From Gammaproteobacteria bacterium (GTDB taxonomy: Bacteria; Pseudomonadota; Gammaproteobacteria; Pseudomonadales; Pseudohongiellaceae): DNA of 64,000 bases. The notes beneath the pieces are model-generated. The model made no database searches and had not been told where the DNA came from. It saw only the letters and a program-made list of their open reading frames with translations. The stretch lies in the NCBI GenBank assembly GCA_002706685.1, contig PALV01000011.1, positions 372,001-436,000 on the forward strand, given 5' to 3'. Of this stretch, positions 56,603-64,000 are shown one piece after another; position 1 is the first letter of the stretch, and every line of letters starts with the position of its first letter. The position numbers and the translations under genes are program-made.

Positions 56603-56633
56603 TGTGGTGCTGCCCGCCAGGGCATGCAGCTTA
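56603..56633 (-). repeat. Repeat copy at the tatA 3' end
   Basis: On the minus strand, TAAGCTGCATGCCCTGGCGG, then GCAGCACCACA. The TGCCC/GGGCA arms can form a small hairpin. Matches the copy after tatC. Confidence 0.65.
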
Positions 56634-56879
56634 CTTGTCCTGCGTTTTTTCGGTGCGGGCACTCGTGGTTGCGCCGGTCTGTTCCTTGTCTGCTTCCAGC
56701 TGCTCGGGCTTTGAGTCCTCGTCGCCATCCTTGTCTTCGTCTTTCATGGCATTTTTGAAGCCCTTCAGCGCGCCGCCAAGGTCAGTTCCCAGATTGCGCA
56801 GTTTTTTGGTGCCGAACAGCAGCACGATGATCAACGCGATGATTAAAAGTTGCCAGATACTGATACCGCCGATTCCCAT
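56631..56879 (-). CDS. tatA: Sec-independent translocase subunit TatA
   Basis: Pore-forming Tat subunit of 82 residues. One N-terminal span ([22 protein letters not shown]) with FG hinge, amphipathic helix ([18 protein letters not shown]), then an acidic tail. Starts tatABC, downstream of hisE; this hisI-hisE-tatA order is the Pseudomonas pattern. Confidence 0.95.
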   Translation of the reverse strand: MGIGGISIWQLLIIALIIVLLFGTKKLRNLGTDLGGALKGFKNAMKDEDKDGDEDSKPEQLEADKEQTGATTSARTEKTQDK

Positions 56880-56938
56880 ACTTCCTCCGAAGGTTCTGTC
56901 TGCTTGATAGCGTCAGGCGACAGACCTGTTATCGTTAC

Positions 56939-57283
56939 TTACTGTTGCGATCTGGCTGCCTTTTCGTCCAGACCAGATATGTTAAAACGCTTTGCCAGTT
57001 CTTCCAATACCTGCTCGTGGCTCAATCCGAGGTGGCTCAACATCACCATGCTGTGAAACCACAGGTCCGCCGTCTCGCCGATTAATGCCTGGGCTTCTTT
57101 GCCGGCCTGGACATCCCGCGCGGCAAGAATGGTCTCAACGGCTTCCTCGCCCACTTTTTCCAGAATTTTGTTCAGGCCCTTGTGATGCAGTGAAGCCACA
57201 TAGGATGAATCCGGAGTCGCAGATTTGCGCTGCTCCAGCACCTTTGCCAGTTCTGTCAGTGTGTCTGAAGTGGTTTGAGTCAT
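56939..57283 (-). CDS. hisE: Phosphoribosyl-ATP pyrophosphohydrolase
   Basis: Second step of histidine synthesis, PRATP to PRAMP. 114 residues. MazG-like all-alpha fold with [21 protein letters not shown] and [15 protein letters not shown], which carry the metal-binding acidic residues. Separate from hisI (fused in E. coli), 9 bp downstream of it. Confidence 0.96.
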   Translation of the reverse strand: MTQTTSDTLTELAKVLEQRKSATPDSSYVASLHHKGLNKILEKVGEEAVETILAARDVQAGKEAQALIGETADLWFHSMVMLSHLGLSHEQVLEELAKRFNISGLDEKAARSQQ

Positions 57284-57292
57284 GCCACGCCT

Positions 57293-57721
57293 TTACTGCT
57301 TTTTGTACAAGGACGCCGGGTCAATCAGGACCGGGTCAATAACCTGCCAGTCAGCCTGCTCATTGTCACCCTGCAGCTGTTTGTAAAAACAGCTTTCGCG
57401 GCCGGTATGACAGGCTACGCAGCCGACCTGGTCAACCAGATAACAGACCGAGTCGCCGTCACAATCCAGCTGGATCTGACGAATGTGCTGCACATTGCCG
57501 GACTCTTCGCCCTTGCGCCAGATTTTCTGGCGTGAGCGTGACCAGTAAACTGCGCGGCCTTCCTGCTGGGTCAGCCACAAGGCTTCGCGGTTGATCCACG
57601 CCAGGGTCAGCAGTCTGCCGCTGGTGGCGTCCTGAGTGACGACGGGCACCAGACCGTTACTGTCCCACTTGATCTGGTCCAGCCATGCTGCATTTTTCAT
57701 CAATTCAGTATGCTCTTTCAT
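57293..57721 (-). CDS. hisI: Phosphoribosyl-AMP cyclohydrolase
   Basis: Third step of histidine synthesis. 142 residues. AWINREALWLTQ, YWSRSRQKIWRKGEESGN, the metal site DCDGDSV, and the Cys pair in GCVACHTGRESCFY are family features. Its ATG overlaps the ubiB stop (ATGA), so it is coupled to ubiB. Confidence 0.96.
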   Translation of the reverse strand: MKEHTELMKNAAWLDQIKWDSNGLVPVVTQDATSGRLLTLAWINREALWLTQQEGRAVYWSRSRQKIWRKGEESGNVQHIRQIQLDCDGDSVCYLVDQVGCVACHTGRESCFYKQLQGDNEQADWQVIDPVLIDPASLYKKQ

Positions 57722-59289
57722 CGGCCAAAATACAAAGCTGCCAACAGGGCGCCGGCCATGACTATGATAGCGAACATGGCCCTGCGCTCGCTACGTCGCT
57801 GTCGCTCCTCGCGCGCGCGCTGCTCAGTCAGCACGTGGGAAAGCGTGTTGTTCAGCGCTTCTACCTGTTTGTGCTGATTCAGGCTGTCCAGCACCAGTTG
57901 TGGCAGGTGCGGGGCCTGTTCAACCCAGTCAGGAACATTCTGTTTAAGTTGCTTCCACAGCCAGGAAGGCTGCATGCGCTTGCGATTCCAGCGCTCCAGA
58001 AATGGTAGCGCAGTCTGCCACAGATCAAGCTCCGGGTATAGCTGCCGACCCAGTCCCTCGACGTTGAGCAGGGTTTTCTGCAGCAGCACGAGAGACGGTT
58101 GTACTTCCATATTGAAGCGACCTGCCGTGCGAAACAGCTGTACCAGCAGATATCCGAAAGAGATATCTTTTAAGGGTTTTTCAAAGATCGGTTCGCATAC
58201 CGTGCGCATCGCCGCTTCGAATTCAACCACTTTGGTATTTTTGGGAACCCAGCCACATTCCACATGCAGCTCGGCGACTTTGCGGTAGTCACGCTTGAAA
58301 ATCGCCAGCAGGTTGCGCGCCAGATATTGTTGATCGTCGCGGCTGAGTGAGCCAATGATGGCGCAGTCGATGGCGATATAACGCGGATTCAGGGGATTAT
58401 CTGCATCCACAAATATATTGCCGGGATGCATGTCGGCATGGAAGAAGCTGTGTTCGAAGACCTGTGTGAAAAAAATCTCGACACCGGTTTCAGCCAGCTT
58501 TTTCAGATCAACGCCGCGTTCCCTGAGAGAGTCGATATTGGAAACCGGTATGCCATGTATACGTTCAGTGACCAGCATATTGTCACGACTGATATCCCAG
58601 TAAACGCGGGGCACATACAGCAGTGGCGAGTTCTCGAAATTACGTTTTAGCAGGGTGGTGTTGGCACCTTCCGCGGTCAGGTTCAACTCATTCAGGATCA
58701 CGTGTTCGTAGTCGTCGATCACCTCACGTGGTCGCAGGCGGCGTCCATCGGGGACATACCGCTCGACCAGCCGCGCTATCCATTTAAGCACGGCGATATC
58801 CTGACGGATCACTTCGCCAATACCGGGGCGAAGCACCTTGATGACAACCGCGGTTCCGTCATGCAGTGTGGCAGCGTGCACCTGTGCGATGGAAGCTGAC
58901 GCCAGCGCATCTGTTTCCACGCTCGCGAAGTGTGACTGCCACGGCGACTCCAGCGTCTGTTCAATGACCTGCAGGATACCGGGCTCTTTAAAGCCGGGCA
59001 CTTTGTCCTGCAGGCTTTGCAGTGCTTCACTGATGTCGTGAGGCAGGAAATCGCGGCGGGTAGACAGCAGCTGCCCAAATTTTATGTAAATCGGGCCGAG
59101 TTCTTCCAGAGCGCTGCGCAGTCGCACCGGGGCTGGCAGTTTTCGCACTGGAGAGAATGCCCAGGGTAAAGCCAGCAGACCCATCACCAGACGCAACGGG
59201 ATAGATTTGGCGGTCAATGGGCTAAGGTGATGCAGTCGGTACTTGGCCGCAACCGAGATGATCCTTATCAGGCGTGGCAGGTGCGACAC
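57718..59289 (-). CDS. ubiB: Ubiquinone biosynthesis kinase-like protein UbiB
   Basis: Membrane-bound atypical kinase-like ATPase needed for ubiquinone synthesis. 523 residues. The KxGQ motif is in YIKFGQLLSTRRDFLP, the Ala-rich loop in ASASIAQVHAATL, the invariant Lys in VVIKVLRPG, and the metal-binding part in FFHADMHPGNIFVD. One or two C-terminal spans (MFAIIVMAGALLAALYF). It lies 10 bp after coq7, which acts in the same pathway. Confidence 0.96.
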   Translation of the reverse strand: MSHLPRLIRIISVAAKYRLHHLSPLTAKSIPLRLVMGLLALPWAFSPVRKLPAPVRLRSALEELGPIYIKFGQLLSTRRDFLPHDISEALQSLQDKVPGFKEPGILQVIEQTLESPWQSHFASVETDALASASIAQVHAATLHDGTAVVIKVLRPGIGEVIRQDIAVLKWIARLVERYVPDGRRLRPREVIDDYEHVILNELNLTAEGANTTLLKRNFENSPLLYVPRVYWDISRDNMLVTERIHGIPVSNIDSLRERGVDLKKLAETGVEIFFTQVFEHSFFHADMHPGNIFVDADNPLNPRYIAIDCAIIGSLSRDDQQYLARNLLAIFKRDYRKVAELHVECGWVPKNTKVVEFEAAMRTVCEPIFEKPLKDISFGYLLVQLFRTAGRFNMEVQPSLVLLQKTLLNVEGLGRQLYPELDLWQTALPFLERWNRKRMQPSWLWKQLKQNVPDWVEQAPHLPQLVLDSLNQHKQVEALNNTLSHVLTEQRAREERQRRSERRAMFAIIVMAGALLAALYFGR

Positions 59290-59299
59290 AGACTTTGCC

Positions 59300-59953
59300 T
59301 CAGAGTCGGCGGGTCAGCGTTTTCATGACCCCTGCCATCAGTTTCATGCCAGTGCGCACGGGAAGTGGGAGCTCTGCGCCACCGGCTGCCATGGCTGCTT
59401 CGCCGTGTTTTTGCTCATCTGTCATCATCTGCTGCACCACAGCACGGCTGCGGTTGTCATTGGCAGGCAGCTGATCCAGATGCTCACCAAGGTGCTCGCA
59501 GACCTGGCGTTCGGTTTCGCCAACAAAGCCCAGGCTCCAGCGATCACCAATCAGGCCGGCCGATGCACCCAGGCCAAAGGACAGCGCGTAAAACGCAGGA
59601 TTGAATACACTCGGACGGCTGTCCAGCTCCTTCAGTCTGTCCTCGCACCAGGCGAGGTGATCGATCTCTTCCTGGGCGGCATGATTCATCGACTCGCGCA
59701 CCTGTGGCAGACGCGCCGTCAGCGCCTGGCCCTGATAAAGAGCCTGGGCACAGACTTCGCCGGTGTGGTTGATGCGCATCAGACCCGCCGCAAGCGCTCG
59801 TTCAGTTTCGGTCAAATCGCCGTCGTCCACCGAGCTGGCGGGCGAGGCCCTGTCAGCGTGGCTGCTGCCGGGAACCAGTGTGTGGAGTGCCTGGTCAAGT
59901 TGCAGCACCAGACGATCAGCCAGGCTGTAGTGCTCTTGTTGCATGCGACTCAT
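59300..59953 (-). CDS. coq7: Coq7-type di-iron demethoxyubiquinone hydroxylase
   Basis: Hydroxylates the quinone ring late in ubiquinone synthesis. 217 residues. Di-iron ligands are seen in [32 protein letters not shown] and [13 protein letters not shown]. The start may be ATG 59944 (three codons in), as AAGGG lies 9 nt before it. Pseudomonads use this Coq7 in place of UbiF, which fits the taxonomic guess. Directly upstream of ubiB. Confidence 0.95.
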   Translation of the reverse strand: MSRMQQEHYSLADRLVLQLDQALHTLVPGSSHADRASPASSVDDGDLTETERALAAGLMRINHTGEVCAQALYQGQALTARLPQVRESMNHAAQEEIDHLAWCEDRLKELDSRPSVFNPAFYALSFGLGASAGLIGDRWSLGFVGETERQVCEHLGEHLDQLPANDNRSRAVVQQMMTDEQKHGEAAMAAGGAELPLPVRTGMKLMAGVMKTLTRRL

Positions 59954-59976
59954 CCCTTGTTACTGCGAAATTGTTA

Positions 59977-60001
59977 TCGAGTAAGCACCTAGCTTATTCG
60001 A
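59977..60001 (-). terminator. Hairpin between purD and coq7
   Basis: TCGAGTAAGC and GCTTATTCGA pair over 10 bp (one G-T) with a 5-nt loop, about 20 bp after the purD stop. No U-tract follows on the minus strand. Confidence 0.38.
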
Positions 60002-60022
60002 GATTGTCAGCAATTACGATTG

Positions 60023-61318
60023 TTAAGAACGACCCTGTTCGCGCGCTATGGCCCGATGGCCAATGTCGCGTCGATAGTAGAGTTTATCCCACTCAATCTT
60101 TTCTGCCAGTGTATAGGCGGCCTGTTGGGCCTCGGTGACAGTGTCGCCAAGCGCAACAGCACACAGCACGCGACCGCCGTTGGTGACTATCTGTCCGTCT
60201 TTCAGTGCAGTGCCGGCATGGAATACTTTGCCACTGTCAGACTCGGCAGCTTTATCAAGACCAGATATGACGGCGCCCTTAGCATAGGCGTCAGGGTAAC
60301 CACCGCTGGCCAGCACCACACCGATACTGGCGCGGGTGTCCCAGTTTGCCTGCACCTGATCCAGGCGTCCGTCTACAGCCGCCAGACAAAGTTCGGCGAG
60401 GTCTGACTGCAGGCGCATCATGACAGGTTGCGCCTCAGGATCACCAAAACGGCAATTGAACTCAATGACATTAACCTTACCGTCAGGGGAGATCATCAGG
60501 CCTGCGTATAAAAAACCAGTGTAGGGGTTACCTTCTGCCGCCATGCCCTCGACAGTTGGTCGAATGACTTCGGCCATGATCCGTTCATGCACGTCGGGGG
60601 TGACCACGGGCGCGGGAGAATAGGCACCCATGCCGCCAGTATTGGGGCCACGGTCGCCGTCGTCACGCGCTTTATGGTCCTGTGAGGTAGCCATCGGCAG
60701 AACGTTCTTGCCGTCCACCATGACAATAAAACTGGCCTCTTCGCCATGCAGAAAGGTCTCAATCACGACGCGGCTGCCAGCGTCGCCAAAACGATTGCCC
60801 GACAGCATGTCGCGAATGGTTGCGGCGGCTTCGTCCTGCGTCTGCGCGATGATCACGCCTTTGCCCGCGGCCAGGCCATCGGCCTTGATGACAATGGGTG
60901 TACCCTGCTGCTGCACATAGGCAATGGCCTGTTCAGCGTCAGTGAAGTTCTGATAACTGGCAGTGGGAATATTGTGGCGGGCCAGAAAGTCTTTGGAGAA
61001 AGCCTTGGAGCCTTCCAGTTGTGCCGCGCCCCGGCGCGGACCGAAACACTTGAGGCCCTGCTCGGTGAAGTAATCAACAACACCGGCCACCAGAGGTGCT
61101 TCCGGGCCAACAACGGTCAATTCAACGGCATTTGCCCGGGCGAATTCTACCAGCGCCGGAAAATCCAGTGGGTCAATTGCTACGTTCTCAAGACCATTCT
61201 CTGTGGCCGTTCCCGCATTGCCGGGTGCCACGAATACCTTTTTAACCGCAGGGGACTTGGCAAGTTTCCATGCCAGGGCGTGCTCACGGCCGCCGCTGCC
61301 CAGTACCAGTACGTTCAT
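60023..61318 (-). CDS. purD: Phosphoribosylamine-glycine ligase
   Basis: GAR synthetase of purine synthesis, ATP-grasp family. 431 residues. N-terminal VLGSGGREHALAWKL, ATP-grasp core with VIKADGLAAGKGVIIA, TGGMGAYSPAPVV and FNCRFGDPEAQPVM, then the C-terminal domain. 29 bp after purH. Confidence 0.97.
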   Translation of the reverse strand: MNVLVLGSGGREHALAWKLAKSPAVKKVFVAPGNAGTATENGLENVAIDPLDFPALVEFARANAVELTVVGPEAPLVAGVVDYFTEQGLKCFGPRRGAAQLEGSKAFSKDFLARHNIPTASYQNFTDAEQAIAYVQQQGTPIVIKADGLAAGKGVIIAQTQDEAAATIRDMLSGNRFGDAGSRVVIETFLHGEEASFIVMVDGKNVLPMATSQDHKARDDGDRGPNTGGMGAYSPAPVVTPDVHERIMAEVIRPTVEGMAAEGNPYTGFLYAGLMISPDGKVNVIEFNCRFGDPEAQPVMMRLQSDLAELCLAAVDGRLDQVQANWDTRASIGVVLASGGYPDAYAKGAVISGLDKAAESDSGKVFHAGTALKDGQIVTNGGRVLCAVALGDTVTEAQQAAYTLAEKIEWDKLYYRRDIGHRAIAREQGRS

Positions 61319-61347
61319 ATGCGTGCTCTCTGTTTCTGTGGTGGCTA

Positions 61348-62919
61348 TCAGTGACGGAAATGGCGGATGCCGGTGAAGACCATTGCCATGCCTGCTTCGT
61401 CGGCCGCGGCGATGACTTCCTCATCACGCATGGAGCCACCAGGCTGAATGACCGCCGTAATGCCAGCTTTGGCTGCCGCATCAATACCGTCGCGGAACGG
61501 GAAGAAGGCATCTGACGCCATCACAGAGCCAGCTACGGCCAGGCCTTCATCTTCAGCTTTGATACCTGCGATCTTGGCACTGTATACACGGCTCATCTGG
61601 CCGGCGCCTACGCCAATGGTCTGTTGTTTGCGGCAATACACAATGGCATTGGATTTCACGAACTGGGCAACTGTCCAGGCAAACATCAGATCTGCCAGTT
61701 CCTGTTCGGTTGGCTGGCGCTTACTGACTACTTTAAGGTCGCTGTGACTGATCTGGTGATTGTCGCGGTCCTGAACCAGCAGACCACCATTGACGCGCTT
61801 GTAGTCCCAGGCGTCGGCAGGTTTCTCTGGCCACTCACCACAGGCCAGGACGCGCACATTGGGTTTTGCCGACAGCACTTCCAGCGCTTCGTTGTGTACG
61901 GAAGGAGCAATGATCACTTCGCTGAACTGCTGATCGATAATGGCCTTGGCGGTAGCCGCATCCAGCGGCCGGTTAAACGCAATGATGCCGCCAAACGCTG
62001 ATGTCGGGTCGGTCTTGAAAGCCAGTTGATAGGCCTGTTCGATAGTCTCGGCAAGCGCAACGCCGCAGGGATTGGCATGTTTGACAATGACGCAGGCGGG
62101 CTCGGCAAAACTCTTGACGCACTCCAGCGCAGCATCCGTGTCAGCTATGTTGTTGTAGGACAGCTCTTTGCCCTGCAATTGTTCAGCGGTGCTGACACTG
62201 GCTTCCTGCGGATTTTTCTCGGTGTAGAACGCCGCGTTTTGATGCGGATTTTCGCCGTAGCGCAGATCCTGCTTTTTGACAAACTGGCTGCTGAAGGTGC
62301 GCGGGAACTGACTGCCGGAAATGGTTTTGCCCAGATAGTTGGCAATGGCTGCGTCGTAAGCCGCGGTGTGCTCAAAAGTCTTGGTCGCCAGGTCGAAGCG
62401 CGTCGGTTGTGTCAGGCCGCCGTTGTTCTGCTTCATTTCCGAGATGATGGTCCCGTAGTCCGACGGATTGACCACTACGCCCACCCAGGCGTGGTTTTTG
62501 GCAGCAGCCCGCAGCATGGTCGGGCCGCCGATATCAATGTTCTCGATTGCCATATCAAGATGGCAGTCGGGGCGTGCCACGGTGCTTTCGAATGGGTACA
62601 GATTGACAACTACCAGGTCGATGGGCGGTATGCCATGCTCGCTCATTACTTTGCCGTCGATATCACGTCTGGCCAGAATACCGCCGTGCACTTTGGGATG
62701 CAGCGTCTTGACGCGGCCATCCATCATTTCCGGAAAGCCTGTGTAATCGGCAATTTCCGTGGCAGGAATATTGTTGTCCTGCAGCAGGCGGTAAGTGCCG
62801 CCGGTGGACAGGATTTCTACACCTGCCGAGTGCAGGTCGCGTGCAAATTCAACAATACCGGTTTTGTCCGACACGCTGATCAGGGCGCGACGGATGACTG
62901 CTGTGTTCTCAGTAGACAT
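61348..62919 (-). CDS. purH: Bifunctional AICAR transformylase / IMP cyclohydrolase
   Basis: Last two steps of IMP synthesis. 523 residues. IMP cyclohydrolase (MGS-like) domain, about 1-200, with [15 protein letters not shown] and [18 protein letters not shown]; transformylase domain with [17 protein letters not shown] (catalytic Lys-His) and [10 protein letters not shown]. Between fis and purD, the usual gammaproteobacterial order. Confidence 0.97.
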   Translation of the reverse strand: MSTENTAVIRRALISVSDKTGIVEFARDLHSAGVEILSTGGTYRLLQDNNIPATEIADYTGFPEMMDGRVKTLHPKVHGGILARRDIDGKVMSEHGIPPIDLVVVNLYPFESTVARPDCHLDMAIENIDIGGPTMLRAAAKNHAWVGVVVNPSDYGTIISEMKQNNGGLTQPTRFDLATKTFEHTAAYDAAIANYLGKTISGSQFPRTFSSQFVKKQDLRYGENPHQNAAFYTEKNPQEASVSTAEQLQGKELSYNNIADTDAALECVKSFAEPACVIVKHANPCGVALAETIEQAYQLAFKTDPTSAFGGIIAFNRPLDAATAKAIIDQQFSEVIIAPSVHNEALEVLSAKPNVRVLACGEWPEKPADAWDYKRVNGGLLVQDRDNHQISHSDLKVVSKRQPTEQELADLMFAWTVAQFVKSNAIVYCRKQQTIGVGAGQMSRVYSAKIAGIKAEDEGLAVAGSVMASDAFFPFRDGIDAAAKAGITAVIQPGGSMRDEEVIAAADEAGMAMVFTGIRHFRH

Positions 62920-62970
62920 AAGCTCGATTTCTAGGTTTATAAGCGGGTGGGAAAGGGCGGATTAACGGCA

Positions 62971-63270
62971 TTACACGCGCAATCCATATTGCCTGATCTT
63001 CTTGCGTAGAGTACCACGATTGAGCCCCAGCATGGTAGACGTGCGGCTCTGGTTACCTGCGTTGTGGTCAAGAACTGCCTGTATCAGCGGGGGTTCGATC
63101 TCGCTCATTACCAGGTCGTAAAGATTGGCGACCAGGTTCTCGTCTTCCTCATCAATATCCGACAGATACACGGCCATCGACCGCTCAACAGCCTGACGCA
63201 GACTGAATGGTTCGGCGATATCGGTGGGTGTGGGTGCCCCCATCTGTTGCTCAGTGGTATCTTTTTTCAT
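62971..63270 (-). CDS. fis: DNA-binding protein Fis
   Basis: Nucleoid protein and regulator of rRNA and other promoters. 99 residues: an N-terminal beta-hairpin region and a C-terminal helix-turn-helix (GNQSRTSTMLGLNRGTLRKKIRQYGL), nearly the E. coli sequence. It is 7 bp downstream of dusB, with which it forms the normal dusB-fis operon. Confidence 0.97.
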   Translation of the reverse strand: MKKDTTEQQMGAPTPTDIAEPFSLRQAVERSMAVYLSDIDEEDENLVANLYDLVMSEIEPPLIQAVLDHNAGNQSRTSTMLGLNRGTLRKKIRQYGLRV

Positions 63271-63277
63271 GCGAGTC

Positions 63278-64000
63278 TTATTGTGTCAGGCTGAAACTGG
63301 CTAAATTCTCGTGGTAGTCGGCAAGTATATCACGCTGTTCCATGACATCACGGCTGTCCATGAAGCGGGATTTGAGCTCTGCGCCAGCTGGCAACTCCTG
63401 GCTGTACCAGTCGATGTGTTTGCGCGCGAACAATGCGCCTTTGAAGTCACCATAAAAAGCGTGCAGGGCGCGGATGTGATCAACCATTAGCTGGCTGATG
63501 GCCTGGGCCGGGGGACGTTCGGTCGTTTTGCCGGATTGCAGAAAGTCGTGGATCTGCCGGAACAGCCAGGGACGTCCCTGCGCCGCCCGCCCGATCATCA
63601 CGCCGTCTGCCTGCGTGTAGTCCAGCACAAACTTCGCCTGCTCAGGAGACGTGATGTCGCCGTTGGCGATCACGGGAATGCTGATTTCCTGCTTGATGCG
63701 GGCAATTGTGTCGTATTCTGCGTTGCCTTTAAAGCGGCACTCGCGTGTGCGCCCATGGATGCTCAGCATGGCGATTCCGCAATCCTCAGCAATGCGGGCG
63801 ATCTGCGGTCCGTTGCGTTGTTCGCGACTCCAGCCGGTACGGGTCTTTAAAGTCACCGGTACTGGCACCGCTGCTACGACAGCGCGCAGTATTCTCTCGA
63901 CAAGCTCAGGATCCTGCATCAGCGCCGAGCCAGAGGCACGTTTGAGCACTTTCTTGGCGGGGCATCCCATGTTGATGTCGATTATTTCAGCACCCATCTC
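63278..64000 (-). CDS. dusB: tRNA-dihydrouridine synthase DusB, 5' end cut by window
   Basis: Flavoenzyme that reduces uridine in the tRNA D-loop. The last 241 codons are present; the N-terminus lies beyond the right edge. The visible part starts in EMGAEIIDINMGCPAKKV, whose Cys is the catalytic acid. KTRTGW, SIHGRTRECRFKG, VIANGDI and VMIGRAAQGRPWLF are FMN and substrate motifs, and a helical C-terminal domain follows. Adjacent to fis. Confidence 0.96.
   Translation of the reverse strand, partial: EMGAEIIDINMGCPAKKVLKRASGSALMQDPELVERILRAVVAAVPVPVTLKTRTGWSREQRNGPQIARIAEDCGIAMLSIHGRTRECRFKGNAEYDTIARIKQEISIPVIANGDITSPEQAKFVLDYTQADGVMIGRAAQGRPWLFRQIHDFLQSGKTTERPPAQAISQLMVDHIRALHAFYGDFKGALFARKHIDWYSQELPAGAELKSRFMDSRDVMEQRDILADYHENLASFSLTQ

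Noticed and set aside
59243..59992. 249-codon plus-strand frame opposite coq7
   Set aside because: coq7 has all di-iron motifs; the antisense frame has none.
62026..62934. 302-codon plus-strand frame opposite purH
   Set aside because: Antisense shadow of a conserved purine enzyme.
1..64000. Prophage, insertion sequence, tRNA or rRNA genes
   Set aside because: I looked for transposase, integrase and phage structural motifs and for tRNA-like cloverleaf ends and saw none; a tRNAscan and rRNA search would settle it.

Overview
The window looks like chromosome from a free-living, probably marine, gammaproteobacterium. The evidence is gene order: dusB-fis-purH-purD, coq7-ubiB-hisI-hisE-tatABC (the pseudomonad-style arrangement), glnA-ntrB-ntrC behind a sigma-54 promoter, gpmI-envC-ctpA opposite rhodanese-secB, and a full MSHA-type pilus locus in Vibrio/Shewanella-like order. 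A Pseudohongiella-like Pseudomonadales lineage would fit, but that is a guess from synteny. I see no rRNA, tRNA, CRISPR, prophage or insertion sequence.

Layout. 1-4155 (minus): gpmI, envC and a ctpA-type protease cut by the left edge. 4295-5319 (plus): membrane rhodanese and secB; trmL follows on the minus strand. 6066-31519 (plus): the MSHA pilus locus, mshI-mshI2-J-K-L-M-N-E-G-F-(A/B)-C-D-O-P and a giant mshQ of 3,533 codons, interrupted only by a small minus-strand membrane-protein gene at 20422-20715. 31587-36778: a single-PDZ HtrA-type protease, a convergent yheS-like ABC-F gene and an OmpR/EnvZ-type two-component pair. 36777-36910: a small inverted-repeat element. 36939-42452 (minus): a Gld-type ABC transporter (ATPase, permease, auxiliary protein) and a PhoD-like phosphoesterase. 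42535-46650 (minus): ntrC, ntrB, glnA. 47011-48468: thiI. 48465-52379 (minus): a DUF4331 protein, a TPR protein and a HupE/UreJ-like membrane protein. 52768-55065: typA and dtd. 55132 to the right edge (minus): tatC, tatB, tatA, hisE, hisI, ubiB, coq7, purD, purH, fis and a partial dusB.

How it works together. The MSHA locus encodes a type IV pilus machine: inner-membrane platform (MshI, I2, J, K, G), secretin (MshL), ExeA-like ATPase and TPR partner (MshM, N), extension ATPase with tandem c-di-GMP-binding motifs (MshE), one main pilin with its own terminator, minor pilins (F, C, D, O, P) and a very large putative tip protein (MshQ). The glnA control region has a textbook sigma-54 element with two NtrC sites 30 bp apart, matching the NtrB/NtrC genes next to it.

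The least explained parts are the giant MshQ (two glycine-rich domains, a four-unit repeat block of about 280 residues, six MshQ-type repeats), a matching glycine-rich tandem-repeat insertion in the MshL secretin, the small gene inside the pilus locus, and the DUF4331-TPR-HupE cassette, which carries an EF-hand-like loop and membrane histidines behind a palindromic operator candidate.
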